From Erysipelotrichaceae bacterium (GTDB taxonomy: Bacteria; Bacillota_I; Bacilli_A; Erysipelotrichales; Erysipelotrichaceae): DNA of 64,000 bases. The notes under the pieces are model-generated. The model searched no databases and was not told the DNA's origin. It saw only the letters and a program-made list of their open reading frames with translations. The stretch is from NCBI GenBank assembly GCA_017431825.1, contig JAFRKI010000005.1, positions 1 through 64,000 of the forward strand. Reading direction: 5' to 3'. Shown here one piece after another: positions 17,326 through 24,877 of the stretch; positions within the stretch are counted from its first letter, which is position 1, and each line of letters opens with the position of its first letter. The translations under genes and the position numbers were made by a program.

Positions 17326-19290
17326 ATGAAAAAGTTATTAGTTGCTTTATTAGCTTTATTGCTCCTGGTCGGTTGTACCGGCGGTAAAGGCGGCAATGGC
17401 GGCAACGAAGAAGAAGGTACTGTTGATACTTTTGCAATGATCACTTCATTCGATATCACGACATTGGACTATGTATTCAACAATAAGTCTTCTAATGGTG
17501 ACTACCTCTCTAACTGTATCGAAGGTCTGTTAACTCAGGACCCTCATGGTGCTCTTATTGCCGGTATGGCAACTGAATGGAGCGCAAATGAAGATGCTTC
17601 TGAATGGACATTCACGATCAGAGATGATGCCTGGTGGTCAACTAACAGTGGCGAACAGTATGCAAAGGTTGAAGCTAAAGACTTCGTAACCGGCTTAAAG
17701 CATGCTGCAGACTGCAAGTCTGAGACCCTCTCATTAGTTCTTGACCTGATCGTCGGTTTAAGAGACTATGCTGAAGGTACCGGTGCTTGGGAAGATGTCG
17801 GCATCAAGGCTGAAGGCAATAAGCTTACTTACACCTTAACTCAGGGCTGTGGTTACTTCGATGGTATGACTACTTACTCTATCTTATGGCCAATGAACGA
17901 AGAATTCTTTGAATCTCTCGGTGGCGAAGGTGGAGAATTCGGTGCTGTTGATCCATCTAAGATCCTTTACAACGGCTGCTATCTGTTATCCAACATCACT
18001 GCTAAGTCAGTAGTTGAAATGGAAGCAAACCCTAACTATTACGATAAGGAAAACGTACATGTACAGCATGTTAAAGTCATGTTCGATGACGGTTCTGATT
18101 CAACCAGAGCTTGGAAGATGTACGTAAACGGCGAAACCACTTATGCAGGTGTTCAGAAGGCTATCCCTGAGATCTATGATGAAGCTATGGAAAAGTACCC
18201 TGACAACATTTACAAGTCAGATACTACTGCCACTTCATTCTGGGGCGCATTCAACTTCGACAGACAGCAGTTCGCTCTGTTCACAGATCCTTCTGTAGTT
18301 ACTACTGAAAAGAACGAGAAGCAGATCGCTGATGCAAAGGCTGCTATCTTAAACAAGAACTTCAGAATGGCTATCTTTGCTGCTTACTCTGAAGAAGCTT
18401 ACTACTCTGTTGCTTTAGGCGACATCGCTCTTGACAGAGCTCGTAACACTTTAACTCCATACACTTTCTCAACCTTCTCTGATGGTACTCCATATGGTGA
18501 CAAGGTCACTCAGTACTTACATGAAGAAGACGAACTCCTTGCTGATATCAACCTGGTTGATGGTCAGGATGGATGGTACTCTCCTGAAAGAGCAAAGGCA
18601 TTCTTAGCCAAGGCTAAAGAAGAATTAGGCGACAGTGTTGAATGGCCGATCGTATTAGATTACCCAACTGATTCTTCCGATACTTTAGGTACTCAGATGG
18701 ATATGGCTATGAAGGACTGCATCGAATCCGCATTAGACGGTCAGGTAGTCATCAACCTCGTATTATTCGATTCTTCAGATGATATGTTTGCTGCTTTCTA
18801 CTCAATCTATAAGGGTGAAGAAAACTCAATCGACTTAGCATTCTCTGCTGGTTGGGGTCCTGACTATGGTGATCCTCTTACTTACTTACATTGCTTCCAT
18901 GCAAATGATGGTGATATGATGGCTTACTCTGGTCTGAACGTTGCTTTAGCAGGCGAACTCGAATCTCAGGTCGCTGCTAAGGAAGCTATCGGCTTATACG
19001 AAATCACTGAACTCATCGATGCCGGTGATAAGGCTGTCGGTGATGAAAGATTAGATTACTTCGCACAGGCTGAAGCTAAGTTACTTGCTACTGGTATCTT
19101 AAGACCATTCGCTACCAGAGGTGCAGGTCTTGTTGTATCTAACGTTAAGCCTTACAGTGCCGCTTACGGTATGTATGGTCAGGCTTCTTACAACGTAGTT
19201 CCTTACTTCAAGTACATGGTAGTTTATGATCATCCAATCACTGCTGCAGAACATGATGCTGCAAAGGCTGCTTGGTTAAAGGGTGAGTAA
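17326..19290 (+). CDS. oppA: Oligopeptide ABC transporter substrate-binding lipoprotein (AmiA/OppA-like)
   Basis: A 654-residue lipoprotein of the family 5 extracellular solute-binding proteins. Start ATG 17326 follows AAGGAGGA and gives a signal peptide MKKLLVALLALLLLVGC whose lipobox LVGC fixes the lipidated cysteine at residue 17. A Gly-rich linker follows. The length matches streptococcal AmiA (about 660). Codon use differs from its neighbours: GCT, ACT, GGT, TCT and TTA dominate here, while GCC, ACC and CTG dominate around it. This is the usual mark of very high expression rather than transfer, since the rest of the operon is ordinary. It is first in the operon, separated from the permeases by a long hairpin. 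Confidence 0.93.
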   Translation: MKKLLVALLALLLLVGCTGGKGGNGGNEEEGTVDTFAMITSFDITTLDYVFNNKSSNGDYLSNCIEGLLTQDPHGALIAGMATEWSANEDASEWTFTIRDDAWWSTNSGEQYAKVEAKDFVTGLKHAADCKSETLSLVLDLIVGLRDYAEGTGAWEDVGIKAEGNKLTYTLTQGCGYFDGMTTYSILWPMNEEFFESLGGEGGEFGAVDPSKILYNGCYLLSNITAKSVVEMEANPNYYDKENVHVQHVKVMFDDGSDSTRAWKMYVNGETTYAGVQKAIPEIYDEAMEKYPDNIYKSDTTATSFWGAFNFDRQQFALFTDPSVVTTEKNEKQIADAKAAILNKNFRMAIFAAYSEEAYYSVALGDIALDRARNTLTPYTFSTFSDGTPYGDKVTQYLHEEDELLADINLVDGQDGWYSPERAKAFLAKAKEELGDSVEWPIVLDYPTDSSDTLGTQMDMAMKDCIESALDGQVVINLVLFDSSDDMFAAFYSIYKGEENSIDLAFSAGWGPDYGDPLTYLHCFHANDGDMMAYSGLNVALAGELESQVAAKEAIGLYEITELIDAGDKAVGDERLDYFAQAEAKLLATGILRPFATRGAGLVVSNVKPYSAAYGMYGQASYNVVPYFKYMVVYDHPITAAEHDAAKAAWLKGE

Positions 19291-19312
19291 TTCCTAAAAA
19301 AGTATAATTACT

Positions 19313-19339
19313 AGGAGCCAGGATATTCTCCTGGCTCCT
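19313..19339 (+). other. Intercistronic hairpin between oppA and oppB
   Basis: AGGAGCCAGGA / TCCTGGCTCCT, 11 bp perfect, loop of 5. It is followed by TTTC, not a long T run. It likely protects the 3' end of a separate oppA mRNA or terminates partially, lowering permease levels relative to the binding protein. TATAAT at 19303-19308 could be a weak internal promoter. Confidence 0.75.
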
Positions 19340-19372
19340 TTCAACTGATTTATTAAAGGAGGGGGATGCGCA

Positions 19373-20866
19373 ATGAAAGGATATATACTGAAAAGACTGT
19401 TGCGATCGCTGTTGTCGATACTGGTCATCATAACCGCAGTCTTTATCATGGTATACTCACTTGTACCTCGAGATAATATTTTCAAGAACGATGATACATT
19501 CCGTAAACTGTCAGCCAAACCGGATGACAAGACGGACTATATCATGCGTACCTGGCAGAATATCGGATATCTTGACTATCAGAATATGAGCTATTACTGT
19601 ACAGGTCTTTATGGCGAAGCTACCGATGAGACCAGAGCCTGTGTGCTTGCCGGTTCCAAGGAATCGAAGGAATTCGTTGATCTTTACGAATCCAAAGGCT
19701 ACACGGTCAAATATTTCATCAACGGTGCTCCATATGCCTACAAGGATCTGCCGGTGATCAGCAGACTTGCTTCCTGGTTCGGCAACATGATACAGATCGA
19801 CCATCCATGGAAAGTCAAGGATGAGACCAATCCGGACCTGGAGAGAAGACTCTATTTCGGTACGACACCGACCGGTGGTGTGGCACTTAAATGCTCGGGT
19901 TGTGAGTACAAATATCAGATCTATACTGACAGCCGTTTTCCTTTCATCCATCAGAATATCCTGACTGTTTATTTAGGCGAATCCTATCCTACCTATAAAG
20001 GATTAAAGATCCTGGATGTCATCTTTGACACTCAGGGACAGGAAGTTAAGAAGACCGTTACTTTTGAAACCGGTCAGACCGGTGAATCTTCCATCATGTT
20101 CGGCACCTGCCGCTACAAGAGCGTTCTGGACCGTCTTGATCAGAACAAGTTTACCGATCACTATGCTTCCTGTATGTACAAGAAGGCCACGCCTTCGATG
20201 GTCGGTATTTCCTTTATCATGGGCATTTTCTCGATAATCATTGCCTATGCTCTGGGTCTGCCGATCGGTCTTGCCATGGCAAGAAACAAAGACAAACTTA
20301 TCGATAAGCTGGGAATGGTCTACATAATCTTCATTATCGCCGTTCCTTCATTGGCTTATATCTACATCTTCAGATATCTGGGAACCACCTTATTCGGGCT
20401 GCCGTCGGCTTTCCCGACGCTGGGTGCCGAAGACATCCGTTCCTGGATACTTCCTGTTATATCATTGGCACTTCCATCCATTTCCGGACTTATGTTATGG
20501 ATGAGAAGATATGCTGTCGACCAGATGTCGAGCGACTACGTCAAGTTCGCCAAATCCAAAGGTCTCAATCAGCATGAAATATTCAAGAATCATATCTTAA
20601 AGAATGCGATAATTCCGATCGCCCAGGGCATTCCGGCATCTCTTGCCTCCTGTATCGTCGGTGCCATCATTACCGAGGCTATCTATTCGGTCGGTGGTAT
20701 GGGCAAGATGCTTCCTGATGCGATCAAACAATACAACAACGCAATGGTCCTGGCCCTGACATTCATGTTTGCAGGCATATCCATCATCTCGGTATTACTG
20801 GGTGACCTTATCCTGATCTGGCTGGATCCGCGTATCTCATTAACGGAAAAGGAGGGCAGAAACTGA
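19373..20866 (+). CDS. oppB: Oligopeptide ABC transporter permease (AmiC/OppB-like)
   Basis: A 497-residue inner-membrane permease. One N-terminal helix (about 10-28) is followed by an extracytoplasmic region of roughly 220 residues, then five helices. The permease loop EAIYSVGGMGKMLPDAI and the ATPase-contacting EAA segment (YVKFAKSKGLNQHEIFKNHIL) are present. The large external insertion and total length resemble AmiC of streptococci rather than the roughly 310-residue classical OppB. AAAGGAGGGG gives a strong ribosome site. It overlaps oppC by 1 nt. Confidence 0.92.
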   Translation: MKGYILKRLLRSLLSILVIITAVFIMVYSLVPRDNIFKNDDTFRKLSAKPDDKTDYIMRTWQNIGYLDYQNMSYYCTGLYGEATDETRACVLAGSKESKEFVDLYESKGYTVKYFINGAPYAYKDLPVISRLASWFGNMIQIDHPWKVKDETNPDLERRLYFGTTPTGGVALKCSGCEYKYQIYTDSRFPFIHQNILTVYLGESYPTYKGLKILDVIFDTQGQEVKKTVTFETGQTGESSIMFGTCRYKSVLDRLDQNKFTDHYASCMYKKATPSMVGISFIMGIFSIIIAYALGLPIGLAMARNKDKLIDKLGMVYIIFIIAVPSLAYIYIFRYLGTTLFGLPSAFPTLGAEDIRSWILPVISLALPSISGLMLWMRRYAVDQMSSDYVKFAKSKGLNQHEIFKNHILKNAIIPIAQGIPASLASCIVGAIITEAIYSVGGMGKMLPDAIKQYNNAMVLALTFMFAGISIISVLLGDLILIWLDPRISLTEKEGRN

Positions 20867-21789
20867 TGACTACCAGAGATGATCTGTTTGAATTTGCAGA
20901 ATTTGATGAAACTGAATCAGAGCATATCGCTGCACCTCGTTATTCCTACTGGAAATCAGTATGGAAGACCTTTATCCGCAACAAGTTCACGGTCTTTACG
21001 GCGATCTTATTGATTGCCCTGGTCGCTTTTGCGATGATTCAGCCGATGATATCCGGTTATGACCCGATGGTCGCTCCGAATATCAACAACTCTTCGATGA
21101 GATTCCTTTCACCTAGCAAAGAATTCATCTTCGGTACCGATAATGTCTGTAACTCGGTATTCGATGCCGTATGGTCAGGAGCCAGAAACTCCCTGTTCAT
21201 CGCTTTCATATGTACTTTCATCAACATGGTGATCGGTATCGCTCTGGGAGCTGTCTGGGGCTTCTCGAAGAGGCTTGACCGTATCATGATCGAAGTCTAC
21301 AATGTCCTTTCCAACATCCCGTTCCTGCTGTTGGCCATGATCTTACAGTACATCATGGGCGCCGGCTTCAAATCGCTGATCATCGCCATGTGCTGTACCG
21401 ACTGGATATTCGTAGCCTACTTCATCAGAACCCACGTCATGATCATCAGAGACAGGGAATACAATCTGGCATCCAAGTGCCTTGGTACCAAGACCTGGAC
21501 CATGATCACCAAGAACATCCTGCCTTATCTGATCTCCGTAATCATGACTTACGTATCACGTACTATTCCGGCATATATTTCATATGAGGTATTCCTGTCT
21601 TATATGGGACTGGGACTGGGCGCCAAGAACGCATCCCTTGGTAAGCTGATCTCCCAGTACACCTCCTATATGAATTCATATCCGCATCTGTTCTGGATCC
21701 CGGTACTTATCCTGGCAACCATTTCCATATCACTGTACATCGTCGGACAGAGGCTTTCCGATGCCGCTGATCCGCGTACACATATGTAA
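20866..21789 (+). CDS. oppC: Oligopeptide ABC transporter permease (AmiD/OppC-like)
   Basis: A 307-residue permease with an N-terminal helix at about 42-62 and five more C-terminal helices. GTDNVCNSVFDAVWSGARNS matches the OppC signature (usually GTDxxGRDxxSR), and the EAA loop is NLASKCLGTKTWTMITKNI. It starts on the TGATG overlap with oppB. The length equals that of streptococcal AmiD. Confidence 0.92.
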   Translation: MTTRDDLFEFAEFDETESEHIAAPRYSYWKSVWKTFIRNKFTVFTAILLIALVAFAMIQPMISGYDPMVAPNINNSSMRFLSPSKEFIFGTDNVCNSVFDAVWSGARNSLFIAFICTFINMVIGIALGAVWGFSKRLDRIMIEVYNVLSNIPFLLLAMILQYIMGAGFKSLIIAMCCTDWIFVAYFIRTHVMIIRDREYNLASKCLGTKTWTMITKNILPYLISVIMTYVSRTIPAYISYEVFLSYMGLGLGAKNASLGKLISQYTSYMNSYPHLFWIPVLILATISISLYIVGQRLSDAADPRTHM

Positions 21790-21800
21790 GGAGGTCATCT

Positions 21801-22880
21801 ATGAGCGAGAGAAAAATAATACTGTCCGCAAAAGACATTGAAGTCAAGTTCCGTGTCAGAGATAACTACCTTACAGCCATCAGAAACGTATCCCTTGACC
21901 TTTATGACGGCGAGACCTTTGCGATAGTCGGCGAATCCGGTTCCGGAAAGTCCGTTTTCACCAAGACCTTTACGGGCATGCTGGAAAGCAATGGTGAGAT
22001 ATCCAACGGTTCCATCATGTTTGAAGGAAAGGATCTTACCAAACTGGTCACCGATAAGGACTGGGAAGGCATCAGAGGCAAGAAGATATCTACCATCTTC
22101 CAGGACCCGATGACTTCTCTTAACCCGATCAGGACCATCGGCTCCCAGATAACCGAAGTAATCATCAAGCACCAGGGCGTCAGTGCTGAAGAAGCCAAAG
22201 CCCAGGCTGTTGAGATAATGGAAAAGGTAGGCATCAAGAATGCGGCCAACCGTTTTGATGAATATCCGTTCCAGTATTCCGGCGGCATGCGTCAGCGTAT
22301 CGTTATCGCCATCGCTTTATCCTGCCATCCGGAGATACTGATCTGTGATGAACCGACAACTGCCCTGGATGTCACGATCCAGGCTCAGATCCTGCAGCTG
22401 ATCAAGGAACTGCAGCGTGACCTCAAGTTCACGACTGTCTATATTACCCACGACTTAGGCGTCGTTGCCAATGTTGCGGATAGAGTAGGCGTCATGTATG
22501 GCGGTCAGATCATCGAATACGGTACGGCGGAAGAGATCTTCTTCGATCCTCAGCATCCGTATACCTGGGCACTGCTGTCATCACTGCCGCAGTTAGGTGA
22601 AAAAGGACAGGATCTGTACTATATCACCGGTACGCCGCCTTCACTTTACAATAAGATACTCGGCGATGCCTTTGCACCGCGTAATAAATATGCACTGAAG
22701 ATCGACTTCGTTGAAGAACCTCCGTTCTTCAAGGTTTCCGATACCCACTATGCCAAGACCTGGCTGCTTGATCCTAGAGCTCCAAAGGTAGAAAAACCGG
22801 AAGTCATCAACAACCTGCATGAAAAGATCGAGAAGATGACCAGCAAAGGAGGTGCGTTCTATGTCGAACAGCAGCAATAA
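21801..22880 (+). CDS. oppD: Oligopeptide ABC transporter ATP-binding protein (AmiE/OppD-like)
   Basis: A 359-residue ABC ATPase. Walker [12 protein letters not shown]-loop [13 protein letters not shown], signature [15 protein letters not shown], Walker [15 protein letters not shown] and switch ITHDLGVVA are all canonical. The C-terminal oligopeptide extension ([13 protein letters not shown] onward) is present but lacks the usual cysteines of iron-sulfur OppD proteins. It is preceded by AAGGAGGT and its end overlaps the oppF start. Confidence 0.94.
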   Translation: MSERKIILSAKDIEVKFRVRDNYLTAIRNVSLDLYDGETFAIVGESGSGKSVFTKTFTGMLESNGEISNGSIMFEGKDLTKLVTDKDWEGIRGKKISTIFQDPMTSLNPIRTIGSQITEVIIKHQGVSAEEAKAQAVEIMEKVGIKNAANRFDEYPFQYSGGMRQRIVIAIALSCHPEILICDEPTTALDVTIQAQILQLIKELQRDLKFTTVYITHDLGVVANVADRVGVMYGGQIIEYGTAEEIFFDPQHPYTWALLSSLPQLGEKGQDLYYITGTPPSLYNKILGDAFAPRNKYALKIDFVEEPPFFKVSDTHYAKTWLLDPRAPKVEKPEVINNLHEKIEKMTSKGGAFYVEQQQ

Positions 22881-23835
22881 AGAAGTACTGTTATCCTTAA
22901 AGGGCGTTGACATCTCCTTCGCAAAAGACGGCAAGAAATTCCGTGCCGTCAAGAATGCCAACTTCGATATCTACCGTGGTGAGACTTTCTCCCTGGTAGG
23001 TGAATCAGGTTCAGGCAAGACCACCATCGGCCGTGCGATCATGCGTATCAATCCGCTTTCAGCCGGTGAGATCATCTTCAAAGGCAAAAGGATATCCGGC
23101 AAGATCTCCAAGGAAGAAGACATGGATGTCATCCGTTCCATTCAGATGATCTTCCAGGATCCGGCTGCATCCTTAAACGAACGTGCTACCATCGAGTACT
23201 GCGTTTCCGAAGGCCTTTACAACTTCCATCTATATAAGGATGAAGAAGACCGTATCGCCAAGGTAGATGCCGCACTGGAATCCGTAGGTCTGCTGCCTGA
23301 ACACAAGTCCCGTTATCCGCATGAGTTCTCCGGCGGCCAGAGACAGCGTGTCGGCATTGCCCGTGCGATGATCATGGAACCGGAACTGATCGTTGCGGAT
23401 GAACCTATTTCCGCACTGGACGTTTCCATCCGTGCTCAGGTCCTCAACCTCATGAACAAGTTCAAAGAGGAAAAGGGACTTACCTATCTGTTTATCGCTC
23501 ATGACCTGTCTGTCGTAAGATTCATATCCGACAGGATCGCGGTCATCCACTTGGGAAGAATAGTGGAGATCGCCGAGACAGAAGATCTGTTCAAGTATCC
23601 GCTGCATCCTTACACTATCTCGCTGCTGAGTGCCGTACCGATGCCGGACCCGATCATCGAAAAACAAAAAGACCTGGTGGTCTACGATGAATCTAAACGT
23701 GACCTTTCAGGTCCTAAGCCGATCCTTCAGGAGATCCGTCCGGGACATTTTGTCTTCGCCAACGACCGCGAAATGGCCGAATACGAAGTCAAGCTCCAGC
23801 AGATGGAAAAGGAAAGAGCTGAATTAGACAAATAG
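22861..23835 (+). CDS. oppF: Oligopeptide ABC transporter ATP-binding protein (AmiF/OppF-like)
   Basis: A 324-residue partner of OppD. Walker [14 protein letters not shown]-loop [16 protein letters not shown], signature [15 protein letters not shown], Walker [15 protein letters not shown] and the ALLSAVP-type tail [16 protein letters not shown] are visible. ATG 22861 is chosen because AAAGGAGGTG lies 6 nt upstream; it falls inside the end of oppD. Its 3' end overlaps the convergent DUF3899 gene by 12 nt, with no terminator visible between them. Confidence 0.94.
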   Translation: MSNSSNKEVLLSLKGVDISFAKDGKKFRAVKNANFDIYRGETFSLVGESGSGKTTIGRAIMRINPLSAGEIIFKGKRISGKISKEEDMDVIRSIQMIFQDPAASLNERATIEYCVSEGLYNFHLYKDEEDRIAKVDAALESVGLLPEHKSRYPHEFSGGQRQRVGIARAMIMEPELIVADEPISALDVSIRAQVLNLMNKFKEEKGLTYLFIAHDLSVVRFISDRIAVIHLGRIVEIAETEDLFKYPLHPYTISLLSAVPMPDPIIEKQKDLVVYDESKRDLSGPKPILQEIRPGHFVFANDREMAEYEVKLQQMEKERAELDK

Positions 23836-24180
23836 GGAAACCAGAACGGAAAGTATTATTCCGATAAAACCCGCAAGCAAAGGATAGTTAAAGCTATCCT
23901 TTCTTCTTTCTTTTACATCCTTCATATAGGTCTCATAAGACTTGCTGGTTTCTCTGTGCATGAAACGGTCGATGACGAATGACGTATTATCGAAGTTTCC
24001 TTTGAGGTAGAGATTATGGATAACACCCACTATCACGAAGAACATGGACATGATGAACAGCGTATCGGAAAAGACCAGTGCCTTGTGTTCGGATATTACG
24101 GACTTGACAGTGGGATAGGCCAGCAGGATGACCATCGAAGGGATCAGTCTGACTGCTTTGAAGTTTCTGAACATTTTCAT
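23824..24180 (-). CDS. DUF3899-like small membrane protein
   Basis: 118 residues with three hydrophobic segments: about 10-25, 38-58 and 98-117. A charged central loop contains [23 protein letters not shown]. The arrangement resembles Bacillota DUF3899 proteins, function unknown. TATAAT on the minus strand ends 6 nt before the ATG, with TTCACA 18 bp upstream of it, so a leaderless mRNA is predicted. It converges on oppF with a 12-nt overlap. Confidence 0.75.
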   Translation of the reverse strand: MKMFRNFKAVRLIPSMVILLAYPTVKSVISEHKALVFSDTLFIMSMFFVIVGVIHNLYLKGNFDNTSFVIDRFMHRETSKSYETYMKDVKERRKDSFNYPLLAGFIGIILSVLVSLFV

Positions 24181-24186
24181 AAATCA

Positions 24187-24192
24187 ATTATA
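24187..24192 (-). promoter_or_regulatory. -10 promoter of the DUF3899 gene (leaderless)
   Basis: TATAAT, then 6 nt (TGATTT), then ATG on the minus strand. -35 TTCACA lies at 24216-24211 with an 18-bp spacer. Confidence 0.7.
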
Positions 24193-24231
24193 TCTTAGCT
24201 GATTCATTAATGTGAAATGATAAAAAGATTA

Positions 24232-24240
24232 TGGTAAAAT
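24232..24240 (+). promoter_or_regulatory. Extended -10 promoter of sepF
   Basis: TGGTAAAAT lies about 22 nt upstream of the sepF start. The short leader contains AAAGGAG. Confidence 0.55.
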
Positions 24241-24262
24241 TATACGGTAAAGGAGATTACTT

Positions 24263-24664
24263 ATGGGTTTTACTGATAAGTTAAAGGATTTTATCGCTCC
24301 GGCTGAGGAAGAGGAAGAACTGGAACTCAGCGAAGATGAAGCCAAGGCCTTAAGCGCCTATGAGGAACCGCGCGACAGTTCTGCCAGCAAGATCTCAGCT
24401 GCTGCCAACATCGTTTTATTTGAACCGCGCAACTTTGATGAAGCCGAAGAGATCGGCAGACACATCAAGCACAGAAGAGCCTGCTGCATCAATCTTAAGA
24501 GCATGCCTAATGAATACCGCCAGCGTATCATCGATTTCCTGAGCGGTGTCATCTACGGGGTAGACGGTGCGATCAAGAAGATCGATGACAACGTCATCCT
24601 GTGCTCGCCGAAGAACCTGCAGGTCTCCGGTAATATCAGTTCAGATCGTACAAGCAGTTATTAA
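24263..24664 (+). CDS. sepF: Cell division protein SepF
   Basis: A 133-residue FtsZ-bundling, membrane-associated septum factor. The N-terminal amphipathic start MGFTDKLKDFIAP is followed by an acidic linker (EEEEELELSEDEAK) and then the SepF core: NIVLFEPRNFDEAEEIGRHI, NLKSMPNEYRQRIIDFLSG and a glycine-containing VYGVDGAIKKI-like segment (VIYGVDGAIKKIDDNVILCSP). In B. subtilis sepF lies a few genes upstream of ileS; here the T-box and ileS follow directly, with ylmG, ylmH and divIVA missing from the interval. Confidence 0.93.
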   Translation: MGFTDKLKDFIAPAEEEEELELSEDEAKALSAYEEPRDSSASKISAAANIVLFEPRNFDEAEEIGRHIKHRRACCINLKSMPNEYRQRIIDFLSGVIYGVDGAIKKIDDNVILCSPKNLQVSGNISSDRTSSY

Positions 24665-24670
24665 TTGCCA

Positions 24671-24862
24671 GGACTGAGACAAGCCCGAATAAAGGAAATC
24701 AAAGAGAGTCACCGTTGGTGGGAAGTGACATGGAACTTATTCGGGATATCACTCAGGAGCATCCTGTCCGACATGTAGGGCAGGACGTCACTCGCGTTAA
24801 GAGTAAGAGTAATAAGCAAAGGTGGTACCTCGCGTTTAAGCGACCTTGGGACACCTTTTTTT
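24671..24862 (+). promoter_or_regulatory. Isoleucine T-box riboswitch with terminator
   Basis: The T-box core AAAGGTGGTACCTCGCG is at 24818-24834. Its TGGT bulge can pair with ACCA of uncharged tRNA-Ile. Stem I can be drawn: CTGAG (24674-24678) with CTCAG (24752-24756), and CCCGAATAA (24684-24692) with TTATTCGGG (24737-24745). The internal loop between them holds ATC (24748-24750), an Ile codon in the specifier position. A further stem pairs CTGTCC with GGGCAG. The terminator pairs AAAGGTG with CACCTTT and ends in T7 near 24862. This fits control of ileS by Ile-tRNA charging. Stem I is short for a Bacillota T-box. Confidence 0.94.
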
Positions 24863-24877
24863 GTGGGAGGAAACATT

